NCBI GenBank assembly: GCA_963747775.1
Contig: CAVVGT010000006.1
Span: 124,001 to 188,000, forward strand
Direction: 5' to 3'
Source: JAGVSZ01 sp963747775
Lineage (GTDB): Bacteria > Pseudomonadota > Gammaproteobacteria > Burkholderiales > SG8-39
DNA: 64,000 nt
The notes under the pieces are model-generated. The model did not search any database. It was given only the letters and a program-made list of their open reading frames with translations, and was not told the DNA's origin. Below are positions 15,250-24,205 of the stretch, in pieces. Position numbers and translations under genes: made by a program. Within the stretch, counting starts at the first letter, position 1. Every line of letters starts with the position of its first letter.

Positions 15250-17003
15250 CCGCGCGCAGGCGGCGGGAGCGTCGCGCACTCGCGGAAGATGCGCGCGGTG
15301 CAGCGCGCGCACACGCTGCGGTCGAGTTGCGCGAACATCCCCGCGATCGCGTGTTCCTTGGCGTGGAACACGGCGTCCTCGCCGATCTCGCGCAGATAGC
15401 CGCCGCGCCTGAGCATGTCCTCGACCGGCTGCCGGAGCGAGTAAAGATACAGCCGCCCTCCGGCGGCGCGCCGTTTTCTCGCCTCCGCGGCGAGGAGCGC
15501 CGCTCCCGGCATGTCCACGAAGTTGATGCTCTTGGCCATCACGAGCAGGTGCTTCTGCAGAGACGCCACCTCGCGCAGGGTCTCGAAATGCGCCTCGACG
15601 TGGTTCACCGCTCCGAAATAGATCGAGCCCTCGATGCGCAGGATTTTCGACTGCGGGCACTCGGGCAGGCCCGCCTCGACGGCGGCGAACTTGCGGCCGG
15701 GATGGCGCGGATCGGGCACCAGGCTGCGCATCGCGGGACGCGAGGTGCGATGCAGGTACAGGAGCAACGAGACGACGACCCCCGCGAGCACGGCGAACTC
15801 GATGCGCAGGAGCAGCGTCGATAGGAACGTCGTCGCAATCACGATGGTCGACGCGCGGCTGGTGCGCAGCGCCGCGCCGATGCGGCCGAAGTCGACGAGC
15901 GCCCACGCCACGAGGAACAGCGAACCGGCCACGGCCGCGAGTGGTAGGTACGCGGCGAAAGGCGCGAGCACGAGCACCGCGAGCGCGAGCAGCCCAGCCG
16001 CAAATACCGCGGCCAGCGGAGTCCGTGCGCCGGTCTCGAAGTTCGGACCCGAGCGGTTCACGGAGGCGCTCGTCGGGAAACCGGAGAAGAAGCTCGCGGC
16101 AATGTTGCACAGTCCCTGACCGATGAACTCCTGGTTCGCGTCGATGCGCTGGCCGGACTTGAGCGCGATCGCGCGCGCGATGGAGATCGCCTGCGTCAGC
16201 GACACCAGGGTCAGTGCGATCGCCGCGCCGGCGAGATGCGCGAAGGTCTCGATCGAGAAGCGCGGGTGTGAGAGCGGCGGCAGGCTCTGCGGCAGCGCGC
16301 CGACCATTCTGATCGCCGTCGCGTCGGGCCCGCGCCACGCGTTGAGCGCGAAGGCGGCGATGCTTCCCGTAACGATGGAGACGATGAGGTACGGCACGCG
16401 CGGAAACAGGCGGCGCGACAGCACCGCGGCGGCCAGGGTCGAAACCGAGACCGCCACGACCCACCAGTGGACCTCGATTGCGTGGCGCGCGAACGTCGCG
16501 AGCGTCTCCGGGAGCGATCCACCCCGGGGAAGCGCGATGCCGAAGAAGTTGCCGAGCTGGCTGGCGACGATGAGCACCCCCACGCCTGCCGTGAAACCGA
16601 CGATCACGTCGTCGGAAATGAAATTGACCAGCACGCCCGCCCGGAGCGCCCCGAGCACGAGCATCACCAGCCCGGACATGAACGCGAGCGTGAGCGCGAG
16701 CGAGACGAACTCGGGCGACTCCGGCAGCGCGAGCGGGCTCAAAGCGGCGAAGACGAACAGCGACACCGCGTTGGTCGGGCCGGAGACGGTGTGGAGCGAG
16801 GATCCAAAGAGCGCCGCGACCGCGGTCGGGACCATCGCGCAGTACAGCCCGTACTGCGGCGGCATCCCGGCAAGCGTCGCGAACGCGATGCCCTGGGGCA
16901 GCACCAGAACCGCGCCCACCAGCCCGGCAACGAGGTCGGCGCGGAGCGTGCGGCCGTTGACGAGCCGCAACCAGGCGAGAAACGGGAAGAAGGGGTGCCG
17001 CAT
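15246..17003 (-). CDS. SulP family inorganic anion transporter with STAS domain
   Basis: 585 residues. The membrane half holds the SulP signatures LPQGIAFATLAGMPPQYGLY (about 36-55) and FFSGFPTSASVNRSGPNF. The STAS domain (about 440-550) has ILRIEGSIYFGAVNHVE and AKSINFVDMPGAALLA, with a D where regulated STAS domains carry the phosphorylatable or nucleotide-contact site. A Cys-rich tail (CARCTARIFREC) is unusual and could bind metal. It could transport sulfate, bicarbonate or another anion; the inner membrane is the expected location. It is divergent from the glycolate operon and convergent with the TauE/SafE pair. Confidence 0.88.
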   Translation of the reverse strand: MRHPFFPFLAWLRLVNGRTLRADLVAGLVGAVLVLPQGIAFATLAGMPPQYGLYCAMVPTAVAALFGSSLHTVSGPTNAVSLFVFAALSPLALPESPEFVSLALTLAFMSGLVMLVLGALRAGVLVNFISDDVIVGFTAGVGVLIVASQLGNFFGIALPRGGSLPETLATFARHAIEVHWWVVAVSVSTLAAAVLSRRLFPRVPYLIVSIVTGSIAAFALNAWRGPDATAIRMVGALPQSLPPLSHPRFSIETFAHLAGAAIALTLVSLTQAISIARAIALKSGQRIDANQEFIGQGLCNIAASFFSGFPTSASVNRSGPNFETGARTPLAAVFAAGLLALAVLVLAPFAAYLPLAAVAGSLFLVAWALVDFGRIGAALRTSRASTIVIATTFLSTLLLRIEFAVLAGVVVSLLLYLHRTSRPAMRSLVPDPRHPGRKFAAVEAGLPECPQSKILRIEGSIYFGAVNHVEAHFETLREVASLQKHLLVMAKSINFVDMPGAALLAAEARKRRAAGGRLYLYSLRQPVEDMLRRGGYLREIGEDAVFHAKEHAIAGMFAQLDRSVCARCTARIFRECATLPPPARG

Positions 17004-17122
17004 CGGCGGAGCGTCGACTTGCCAGAAGTCGACCCCAATGGTAGCAAGGGGACCCGGCAGAATCTGCGACGGAGGCGCGGGTCGTCCGCGACCGTTGCGT
17101 ACGCCGGTCGCGCGACTTCGGT

Positions 17123-17151
17123 TTGACGGCGAACCGCCTCGCCACTAGCAT
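17123..17151 (+). promoter_or_regulatory. Sigma70 promoter of the hyi-glxR-glcDEF operon
   Basis: TTGACG (17123-17128), a 17-base spacer and TAGCAT (17146-17151), 24 bases before the hyi ATG. Spacing is ideal and no other gene lies on this strand upstream. Confidence 0.6.
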
Positions 17152-17175
17152 CGGTCCGGTCCCCGGAGACGCGCC

Positions 17176-17958
17176 ATGCCCAGATTCGCCGCCAACCTCG
17201 CATTCCTGTTCACCGAAGAGGACTTTCTCCAGCGCTTCGCAGCCGCCCGCAAGGCGGGCTTCGCCGCGGTCGAGTTCCCGTTTCCGTACCCGCACGAGAA
17301 GTCGAAGCTCGCGGACGCGGTGACGAGCGCGGGCGTCGAGGTCGCGCTCTTCAACCTGCCGGCGGGCGACTGGATCAAGGGCGAGCGCGGCATCGCCTGT
17401 CACCCGGGCCGGCAGGCCGAATTTCGGGACGGGGTGGGCGCGGCGATCGAGTACGCGCGGCTGCTGCACGTGCCGAAGATCAACTGCCTCTCGGGCGTCG
17501 CGCCCGCGGATGCGGATTCGGACGACGTCCTCTCGACGTTCGTGGAGAACCTCGGGTTCGCGTCCGACGAGCTCGCGAAGGAGGGGATCCTGCTCGTGAT
17601 GGAGCCGATCAACACGCGCACGATCCCGGGGTTCTATCTGAACACCACGGCGCAGTCGCTCGACATCATGCGCGAGGTGGGCTCGGGCAACCTCAAGATC
17701 CAGTACGACATCTTCCACATGCAGATCATGGAAGGCGATCTCGCGAAGACCATCGAGGCGGAGCTCCCGCAGATCGGCCACATCCAGTTCGCCGACGTGC
17801 CCGACCGGCACGAGCCGGGCTCGGGCGAGATCAACTTCGAATTTCTGTTCGAGCGCATCGACGCGCTCGGCTACGACGGGTGGATCGGCGCGGAGTACGC
17901 GCCGGCGAAGGGCACCCTCGACGGGCTGGGGTGGCTGAACAAGTACGGGAAACGATAA
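17176..17958 (+). CDS. hyi: Hydroxypyruvate isomerase
   Basis: 260 residues, the normal length. MPRFAANLAFLFTEEDFLQR, AGFAAVEFPFPYPH and LVMEPINTRTIPGFYLNT are characteristic of Hyi, a TIM-barrel AP-endonuclease-2-like sugar isomerase. The metal site is built by E (MEPIN), D (IQYDIFHMQ), the H in FADVPDRHEPG, and the late E (IGAEY). It interconverts hydroxypyruvate and tartronate semialdehyde in glyoxylate assimilation. First gene of an operon with tartronate-semialdehyde reductase (16 bases downstream) and glycolate oxidase, which makes the role clear. Glyoxylate carboligase, the usual third partner, is absent here. Confidence 0.9.
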   Translation: MPRFAANLAFLFTEEDFLQRFAAARKAGFAAVEFPFPYPHEKSKLADAVTSAGVEVALFNLPAGDWIKGERGIACHPGRQAEFRDGVGAAIEYARLLHVPKINCLSGVAPADADSDDVLSTFVENLGFASDELAKEGILLVMEPINTRTIPGFYLNTTAQSLDIMREVGSGNLKIQYDIFHMQIMEGDLAKTIEAELPQIGHIQFADVPDRHEPGSGEINFEFLFERIDALGYDGWIGAEYAPAKGTLDGLGWLNKYGKR

Positions 17959-17974
17959 GTCGAACGAGGCGGAA

Positions 17975-18862
17975 ATGGCGAAACTGGGCTTCGTCGGACT
18001 CGGGATCATGGGCAAGCCCATGGCCGGGCACCTCATTGCGGCGGGGCACGAGGTCTGGCTGTACAGCCGCTCGGGCGTGCCGCAGGCGCTGAAGGACCAG
18101 GGCGGCAAGCCCTGCAAGTCGGCCAAGGAGGTCGCCCAGTCGGCCGACGTGGTCTTCCTCATGGTTCCCGACACGCCCGACGTCGAGAAGGCGCTCTTCG
18201 CGCCCGGCGGAATCGCGGAAGGTTTGTCGAAGGGGAAAGCCGTCGTCGACATGAGCTCGATCGCGCCGCTCGCGACCAAGGAGTTCGCCGGTCGCGTCGC
18301 CGCGCTCGGCTGCGACTACGTCGACGCGCCCGTTTCGGGCGGCGAGGTCGGCGCCAAGGCGGCGTCGCTCACGATCATGTGCGGCGGCACGGACGCCGCG
18401 TTCGCGCGCGTGAAGCCGTTCTTCGAGCTGATGGGCAAGAACATCACGCTGGTCGGCGGCGTCGGCGACGGACAGACCTGCAAGGTCGCGAACCAGATCA
18501 TCGTCGCGCTCACGATCGAGGCGGTGGGCGAGGCGTTGCTGTTCGCGTCCAAGGCCGGCGCCGATCCCGCGAAGGTGCGCCAGGCGCTGATGGGCGGCTT
18601 CGCGGCCTCGCGCATCCTCGAGGTCCACGGGGAGCGCATGATCAAGCGCACGTTCAATCCGGGGTTCCGCATCGAACTGCACCAGAAAGACCTCAACCTC
18701 GCGCTGGCCGGCGCCCGCACGCTCGGCCTTGCGCTGCCCAACACGGCCGCCACGCAGCAGCTCATGAGCGCGTGCGTGGCGAACGGCGGCGGCGGTTGGG
18801 ACCACTCCGGTCTCGTGAAGGCCCTGGAGCTGCTGGCCGGGCACAAGGTTGCGAACGACTGA
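17975..18862 (+). CDS. glxR: 2-hydroxy-3-oxopropionate (tartronate semialdehyde) reductase
   Basis: 295 residues. The Rossmann motif LGFVGLGIMGKPMAGHLI is at 4-21. DAPVSGGEVGAKAASLTIMC contains the substrate-binding SGG loop, and GQTCKVANQIIVALTIEAVG contains the catalytic Lys, all conserved in beta-hydroxyacid dehydrogenases of the GarR/GlxR type. It reduces tartronate semialdehyde to D-glycerate with NAD(P)H. Follows hyi by 16 bases and precedes glcD by 28. Confidence 0.9.
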   Translation: MAKLGFVGLGIMGKPMAGHLIAAGHEVWLYSRSGVPQALKDQGGKPCKSAKEVAQSADVVFLMVPDTPDVEKALFAPGGIAEGLSKGKAVVDMSSIAPLATKEFAGRVAALGCDYVDAPVSGGEVGAKAASLTIMCGGTDAAFARVKPFFELMGKNITLVGGVGDGQTCKVANQIIVALTIEAVGEALLFASKAGADPAKVRQALMGGFAASRILEVHGERMIKRTFNPGFRIELHQKDLNLALAGARTLGLALPNTAATQQLMSACVANGGGGWDHSGLVKALELLAGHKVAND

Positions 18863-18890
18863 GTGCGCGCGTCTTAGCGCGTCAGCCAGG

Positions 18891-20375
18891 ATGAATGTCG
18901 CCGCCCCCAAGATCGATTTTCTGCGCCAGGCGGAGGTCGTCGGCCGCCTGAAGGCGCAGCTGCCCGCGTCGAGCGTCCTGCATCAGACGGAGGACACGCG
19001 GCCGTACGAATGCGACGGCCTCTCCGCGTACCGGCAGCTGCCGCTGGCGGTCGCGCTCCCGGCGACCGACGCGGAGGTGCAGTTCGTCCTGCGCACCTGC
19101 CACGAGCTCGAGGTGCCGGTGATCGCACGCGGCGCGGGCACCGGGCTCTCCGGCGGCGCGCTGCCGTCCGTCGAGGGCGTGCTGCTCGCCACCGCGAAGC
19201 TGATGCGCATCCTCGCCGTCGATCCGGTCGCGCGCATCGCGCGCGTGCAGCCGGGCGTGCGCAACCTCTCGATTACCGAGGCCGCCGCGCCGTACGGCCT
19301 GTACTACGCGCCGGATCCGTCCTCGCAGATCGCCTGCACGATCGGCGGCAACGTAGCCGAGAACGCGGGCGGGGTGCACTGCCTCAAGTACGGCCTCACG
19401 CTGAACAACGTGATGCGCGTCCGCGGCTACACGATCGAGGGCGAGCTCGTGGAGTTCGGTTCCGAGGCGCTCGACGCGCCGGGGCTCGACCTCGCGGCCC
19501 TGGTGATCGGTTCGGAGGGGATGCTCGCAGTCACCACCGAGGTCACCGTCAAGCTTGTGCCGAAACCCGAGCGGGCACGCGTGATCATGGCTTCCTTCGA
19601 CGACGTCGAGAAAGCGGGCGACGCGGTCGCGGCCATCATCGCCGCGGGCATCATTCCGGCGGGACTCGAGATGATGGACCAGCCCGCGACGCGGGCGGTC
19701 GAGGAGTTCGTTCGCGCCGGCTACGATCTCGACGCCAAGGCGATCCTGCTCTGCGAGTCCGACGGCACGCCCGAGGAGGTGGAGGAGGAGATCGGGCGGA
19801 TGAAGGCGGTGCTCGAGCGCTCCGGCGCCACGGCGATGCGCGTCTCTCGCGACGAGGCGGAACGGCTGAAGTTCTGGGCGGGCCGCAAGGCGGCGTTTCC
19901 GGCCGTCGGGCGCATCTCGCCGGACTACTACTGCATGGACGGGACGATCCCGCGCAAGCGGCTCGGCGAGATCCTCAAGTTCATCGCCGCGATGGAGCAG
20001 AAGTACCGCTTGCGCTGCCCGAACGTGTTCCACGCCGGCGACGGCAATCTTCACCCCCTGATCCTGTTCGACGCGAACGACCCCGACGAATTGCACCGCA
20101 CCGAGCAGTTCGCCTCCGAGGTGCTGCAGAAGTGCATCGAGGTCGGCGGCACCGTCACCGGCGAGCACGGCGTCGGCATCGAGAAGATCAACGAGATGTG
20201 CGTGCAGTTCTCGCCCGCGGAGCTGGAGGCGTTCCGCGGCGTGAAACGCGCTTTCGACCCGGCGGGGCTTCTCAACCCGGCAAAGAACATCCCGACGCTG
20301 CAACGGTGCGCCGAGTTCGGCAAGATGCACGTGCACGCGGGCAAGCTTCCGCATCCCGAGCTGCCGCGGTTCTAG
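18891..20375 (+). CDS. glcD: Glycolate oxidase FAD-linked subunit GlcD
   Basis: 494 residues. The FAD-binding (PCMH) domain has VPVIARGAGTGLSGGALP and AGGVHCLKYGLTLNNV. The C-terminal domain contains NVFHAGDGNLHPLILFD and TGEHGVGIEKI, with the His residues expected near the flavin and metal. It oxidises glycolate (or D-lactate) to glyoxylate with GlcE and GlcF, passing electrons to the quinone pool at the inner membrane. Third gene of the operon, separated from glcE by a 127-base structured spacer. Confidence 0.93.
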   Translation: MNVAAPKIDFLRQAEVVGRLKAQLPASSVLHQTEDTRPYECDGLSAYRQLPLAVALPATDAEVQFVLRTCHELEVPVIARGAGTGLSGGALPSVEGVLLATAKLMRILAVDPVARIARVQPGVRNLSITEAAAPYGLYYAPDPSSQIACTIGGNVAENAGGVHCLKYGLTLNNVMRVRGYTIEGELVEFGSEALDAPGLDLAALVIGSEGMLAVTTEVTVKLVPKPERARVIMASFDDVEKAGDAVAAIIAAGIIPAGLEMMDQPATRAVEEFVRAGYDLDAKAILLCESDGTPEEVEEEIGRMKAVLERSGATAMRVSRDEAERLKFWAGRKAAFPAVGRISPDYYCMDGTIPRKRLGEILKFIAAMEQKYRLRCPNVFHAGDGNLHPLILFDANDPDELHRTEQFASEVLQKCIEVGGTVTGEHGVGIEKINEMCVQFSPAELEAFRGVKRAFDPAGLLNPAKNIPTLQRCAEFGKMHVHAGKLPHPELPRF

Positions 20376-20420
20376 AATGAAGCCGATGCCGGAGGGATCG
20401 CTTTCGCTGACTTCGGGGAG

Positions 20421-20488
20421 CACAAGGGGGCGCCGCGGAGCGGTTGGGTGGGGCGGAGGGGCCCCAACCCTCCTTGGGCCCCCTCGTG
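20421..20488 (+). repeat. Long imperfect hairpin in the glcD-glcE spacer
   Basis: CACAAGGGGGC (20421-20431) pairs with GCCCCCTCGTG (20478-20488) with one A-C mismatch. Inside, GGTTGGG (20442-20448) pairs with CCCAACC (20463-20469), and GGAGGG/CCCTCC offers an alternative fold. No T-tract follows, so it is not a plain terminator. It may tune the glcD to glcE ratio or protect mRNA ends. Confidence 0.55.
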
Positions 20489-20502
20489 TCGTAGCGAAAT
20501 AA

Positions 20503-21567
20503 GTGGCCGACGCCCTGACCTCGCTCGCCGAAGCGATCCGCACCGCCGACGCTGACGGACGGCCCTTGCGCATCCGCGGCGGCGGAACGAAGGACTTCTA
20601 CGGCCAGTCGCTCGCAGGAGAGATCCTCGACACGCGCGGCTACGCCGGCATCGTCGCGTACGACCCGACCGAGCTCGTCGTTACCGTGCGCGGCGGCACC
20701 TCCCTCGCCGACCTCGAGGCCGCGCTGCGCGAGAAAGGGCAGATGCTCGCGTTCGAGCCGCCGCACTTCGGGGCTGGCGCCACGGTGGGCGGCGCCGTCG
20801 CAGCGGGGCTCTCGGGTCCGCGCCGGGCCGCCGCAGGCGCGGTGCGCGACTTCGTGCTCGGCGTGCGCCTCCTGGATGGGCGCGGCCAGGATCTCACCTT
20901 CGGCGGCCAGGTGATGAAGAACGTCGCGGGCTACGACGTCTCGCGCCTGATGGCCGGTGCGCTCGGTACGCTCGGGGTCATCCTCGAGGTGTCGCTCAAG
21001 GTGCTGCCCGTGCCGGTCGCGGAAGCGACGCTGAAGTTCGAGATGCCCGAGGACAAGGCGCTCGAGGCGGTGAACAGGTGGGCGGGGAGGCCGCTGCCGA
21101 TCAGCGCGACCGCGTACATGGAAGGCGATCTCGGCGTCCGGCTCTCCGGCGCCGCGGCCGCGGTGCGCGCGGCGCTGGAGAAGCTCGGCGGCACGGCCGT
21201 CGAGCCGGAGCGCGCCGCGCGCTACTGGAACGGGATCCGCGAACACAGCGATCCGTTCTTTGCCGGCGATGAGCCGCTGTGGCGGCTGTCGGTCCCCTCC
21301 GCCACGCCCCCGCTCGGCCTGGAGGGCCGGACCCTCATCGAGTGGGGCGGTGCGCTGCGCTGGCTGAAGTCGAACGCGGACGCGCGCAGGGTGCGCGAAG
21401 CGGCAGGCCGCGCGAGCGGCCACGCCACGCTGTTCCGCGGCGGCGACAAGTCGGTCGGCGCGTTTCATCTGCTTGCACCGGCGGTCGCCACCATCCACAG
21501 GCGGCTGAAGGCCGAGTTCGATCCGCGCGGCGTGCTCAACCGCGGCCGGATGTATCCGGACTTCTAG
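20503..21567 (+). CDS. glcE: Glycolate oxidase FAD-binding subunit GlcE
   Basis: 354 residues from GTG. The FAD domain shows LRIRGGGTKDFYG, VVTVRGGTSLADLEAAL and the second pocket GGQVMKNVAGYDVSRLMAGA, the GlcE signature. It is shorter than GlcD, as usual, lacking the FAD-oxidase C domain. It forms the membrane-peripheral GlcDEF complex. No clear ribosome site precedes the GTG; a hairpin sits upstream instead. Confidence 0.92.
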   Translation: MADALTSLAEAIRTADADGRPLRIRGGGTKDFYGQSLAGEILDTRGYAGIVAYDPTELVVTVRGGTSLADLEAALREKGQMLAFEPPHFGAGATVGGAVAAGLSGPRRAAAGAVRDFVLGVRLLDGRGQDLTFGGQVMKNVAGYDVSRLMAGALGTLGVILEVSLKVLPVPVAEATLKFEMPEDKALEAVNRWAGRPLPISATAYMEGDLGVRLSGAAAAVRAALEKLGGTAVEPERAARYWNGIREHSDPFFAGDEPLWRLSVPSATPPLGLEGRTLIEWGGALRWLKSNADARRVREAAGRASGHATLFRGGDKSVGAFHLLAPAVATIHRRLKAEFDPRGVLNRGRMYPDF

Positions 21568-21599
21568 CCGCTGGTTTCTAGCCGCTGGTTTCTGGCCGC
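21562..21599 (+). repeat. Tandem 14-bp repeat across the glcE stop codon
   Basis: TTCTAGCCGCTGGT occurs at 21562-21575 and 21576-21589, followed by a partial third copy, TTCTGGCCGC (21590-21599). The glcE stop TAG lies in the first copy and the second repeats it in another frame. This is a local slippage duplication filling the glcE-glcF gap; no ribosome-binding sequence is visible before glcF. Confidence 0.7.
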
Positions 21600-21601
21600 A
21601 G

Positions 21602-22828
21602 ATGCAGACCAACCTCGCCGAATGGATCAAGGACACGCCCGACGGCAAAGCGGCGGACGCGATTCTGCGCAAGTGCGTGCACTGCGGGTTCTGCACCGCG
21701 ACCTGCCCGACCTACCAGCTGCTCGGCGACGAGCTCGACGGGCCGCGCGGGCGCATCTACCTCGTCAAGCAGGTGCTCGAGGGGGCCGAGGTCACCGCCA
21801 AGACCCAGCTTCACCTCGATCGCTGCCTCACCTGCCGCAGCTGCGAGACCACGTGCCCGTCGGGCGTGAAGTACGGCGAGCTGGTCGACATCGGACGCAA
21901 GATCGTGGAGGCGCGCGTCGGGCGATCGCCCGTGGCGCAGCTGATGCGGCGCGCGGTCGCGACGGTCTTCCCGATGACGTGGCTGTTCGGCTTCCTGACG
22001 CGGCTCGGCATGGCGATGCGGCCGCTTCTTCCCGCGGCGCTCGCGGGCAAGCTGCCGACAGCGATCCCGGAAGCGGGCGCATGGCCGGCACCGCGCCACG
22101 CCCGGAAGATGATCGCGCTCGCCGGCTGCGTGCAGCCGGCGCTGACGCCCGACACGAACGCGGCGGCGGCGCGCGTGCTCGATCGCCTCGGCATTTCGAT
22201 GGTGGAGGCGCCGGGCGCAGGGTGCTGCGGCGCGCTGCGCTTCCACTTGAATTACCAGAACGACGGCCTGGACGACATGCGCCGCATGATCGACGCGTGG
22301 TGGCCACTGGTCGAGCAGGGCGCGGAGGCCATCGTGATGACGGCGACCGGGTGCGGCTGCACGGTGCGCGAGTACGGGCATCACCTCGCGCGCGACGCGG
22401 CGTATGCAGCGAAGGCGGCGCGCATCAGCGCGATGACCCGGGACCTGTCCGAAGTGCTGGCCGCAGAATCCGACCGGCTGGTGCCCCTGATGGGGACCGG
22501 CAAGCCGAAGGTCGCCTTTCATCCGCCCTGCACGCTGCAGCACTGGCAGCAGCTCAAGGGCGTCACCGAAGGCGTGCTCGCGAAGCTCGGCTACGAGCTT
22601 GCCCCCGTGCCGGACGTCCATATGTGCTGCGGGTCCGCCGGCACGTACGCGCTGTTCCAGCCGGAACTCTCGGAGCGCCTGAAGAAGAACCGGGTCACCG
22701 CGCTGCAGTCGGGTCTTCCCGAGGTCGTGCTCACCGCGAACGTCGGATGCCAGACCCATCTCGCGACCGCGGCGAGCGTGCCGGTGCGGCACTGGATCGT
22801 CGATCTCGAAGCGCGGCTCGCGTCGTAG
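21602..22828 (+). CDS. glcF: Glycolate oxidase iron-sulfur subunit GlcF
   Basis: 408 residues. Two 4Fe-4S motifs, CVHCGFCTATCP (about 25-36) and CLTCRSCETTCP (about 77-88), are followed by two CCG-type cysteine-rich domains (GAGCCGALRFH near 207, VHMCCGSAGTY near 341), the heterodisulfide-reductase-like architecture of GlcF. It carries electrons from GlcD/E to the quinone pool. Last gene of the operon; the following 424 bases hold no convincing gene. Confidence 0.93.
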   Translation: MQTNLAEWIKDTPDGKAADAILRKCVHCGFCTATCPTYQLLGDELDGPRGRIYLVKQVLEGAEVTAKTQLHLDRCLTCRSCETTCPSGVKYGELVDIGRKIVEARVGRSPVAQLMRRAVATVFPMTWLFGFLTRLGMAMRPLLPAALAGKLPTAIPEAGAWPAPRHARKMIALAGCVQPALTPDTNAAAARVLDRLGISMVEAPGAGCCGALRFHLNYQNDGLDDMRRMIDAWWPLVEQGAEAIVMTATGCGCTVREYGHHLARDAAYAAKAARISAMTRDLSEVLAAESDRLVPLMGTGKPKVAFHPPCTLQHWQQLKGVTEGVLAKLGYELAPVPDVHMCCGSAGTYALFQPELSERLKKNRVTALQSGLPEVVLTANVGCQTHLATAASVPVRHWIVDLEARLAS

Positions 22829-23252
22829 GTCGGCGGCCCCCGCCGTCTGCCGAAATCCCTATGCGTGGCGAGGGCACTCACGCGCGTTGAAACGTCACGC
22901 AGCTTGAGTTCTTCGATCCTCCGCAGCTAGACTCTCCGCCCGGGACGGTTCTCGTCCCGGGCCCAGCGATCCGGCAGCAGCGAGATCGCGCGTCGCCTCA
23001 CAGTGCCCACGGGAGGGCAATCGGAGCGCCCCATGCGTGCATGGGGTTTGTGAAGACGCTCGCCGTGCGAGCCGTGAATCGACAGGAGTCGCGCAGATGA
23101 TCAGCAAGCGGTCGCCCGGTGCCCCGTGTCGTCATCCTGCTGGGCCTGCCCGGGCTGCTCCATGCATTCGGCATCGCGCAGGCCCGGAGCAGCGATCCCA
23201 GCACATCGGTCACCGCGATTGCCGGTGCAGCGTGCGCGCATCTGAATAGATC
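22829..23252. other. Intergenic region after glcF with two hairpins
   Basis: CCCGGGAC (22939-22946) pairs with GTCCCGGG (22954-22961) around a 7-base loop. CCCCATGC (23029-23036) pairs with GCATGGGG (23039-23046) and is followed by only TTT; its 2-base loop is too tight for a standard terminator. An ATG at 23097 with AGGAG upstream opens a frame that could continue, after a one-base shift, as a secreted peptide (VVILLGLPGLLHAFGIAQA), but this is weak. Otherwise nothing recognised. Confidence 0.45.
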
Positions 23253-23612
23253 GTGGAAGCAGCTCTCCACCTGGTTGCGCACTACCTCGCGCTCGTGCTG
23301 GAGGCGCTCGCGCTGTTAGTCATCGCGATCGGCGCGGTCGAGGCGGCCATCGGGATCTTCCGCGCAACGGTGCGGCACGCGAGCGGCGCGGCGAAGCGTG
23401 CCATCTGGCTCGAGTTCGCGCGCTGGCTCGTCGCGGGGCTCACGTTCCAGCTCGCCGCCGACATCGTGCACACGACCGTCGCCCCGAGCTGGGATGACGT
23501 CGGCCGGGTGGCCGCCATCGCCGCGATCCGCACGTTCCTGACCTTCTTCCTCGATCGCGACATCGAGCTCGAGTCCCGACGCGCCGGAGCGGACGATGCA
23601 CGGCGCGCCTGA
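23253..23612 (+). CDS. DUF1622 family small membrane protein
   Basis: 119 residues from GTG. Three hydrophobic segments (ALVLEALALLVIAIGAVEAA, FARWLVAGLTFQLAADIV and AAIAAIRTFLTFFL) and the order LEFARW, LAADIV, then AIRTFLTFFLDRDIE fit DUF1622, an uncharacterised inner-membrane family. It is followed by a YidH-like protein and a sulfatase on the same strand, spaced closely enough to be one unit. Confidence 0.75.
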   Translation: MEAALHLVAHYLALVLEALALLVIAIGAVEAAIGIFRATVRHASGAAKRAIWLEFARWLVAGLTFQLAADIVHTTVAPSWDDVGRVAAIAAIRTFLTFFLDRDIELESRRAGADDARRA

Positions 23613-23650
23613 CGCGACTTTCCTGATCGGCGTGCTATCCGGGTAAACGC

Positions 23651-24126
23651 ATGGAAGAGCGCTCCAAAACTCGGATCACCTCGGAGTCGGATTCCGCCAG
23701 CATCTCGACGGAGCTCGCGTCGCGGCGCACCGGGATGTCGTTCCAGCGCACGCGCATGAGCGCCGACCGGACGCTGATGTCAGTGATCCGCACCTCGCTC
23801 TCGTTGATCGGCTTCGGCTTCACGATCTATCCAAGTGTTCGAGAAGGCGCACGAGGCCGGCATGCTGAAGAGCAGCATCGCCGCCCACAACTTCGGCATC
23901 GCGCTGGTGCTGCTCGGCATCGCCATGCTGATCGTCGGCATCGGCTATCACGTGACGTTCATGGTCGGGTTGCGACGCGAGCGCGCGGCCATGAAGGCGG
24001 ACGGCCTGGTGCACGCCGAGAGCCAGTTTCCCGGTTTCGCTAACGCTGATGGTCGCGATCCTGCTCCTCGCGATCGGGTTCATGGCCATCACGAGCATGG
24101 TGTTCAACGTCGGGCCGTTTGGTTGA
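23651..24126 (+). CDS. YidH/DUF202-type membrane protein (two frameshifts)
   Basis: About 157 residues after reconstruction. LASRRTGMSFQRTRMSADRT and LMSVIRTSLSLIGFGFTIY are the DUF202 (YidH) signature; the other two helices are FGIALVLLGIAMLIVGIGYH and LMVAILLLAIGFMAITSMVF. Extra bases near 23,830 and 24,033 split it into three frames; conserved sequence resumes each time, so I treat these as sequence errors. Function of the family is unknown. Confidence 0.75.
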
Positions 24127-24205
24127 CCGGATCCGGACCGGCGAGAGATAAGTAAGAGTCGCAACGCACGGCCGAAGGAGGCCGGCAACACCAAGGAGAA
24201 AGCGC

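Noticed and set aside
15148..18279. A 1,043-codon open frame on the minus strand covering SulP and the hyi-glxR region.
   Set aside because: It is a shadow: the real genes in the other frames have conserved motifs, and the composition of this frame (Arg/Ala/Gly-rich) is what high GC produces by chance.
23097..23250. A small secreted peptide gene upstream of DUF1622.
   Set aside because: It needs a frame shift and has no family support; described in the intergenic entry only.
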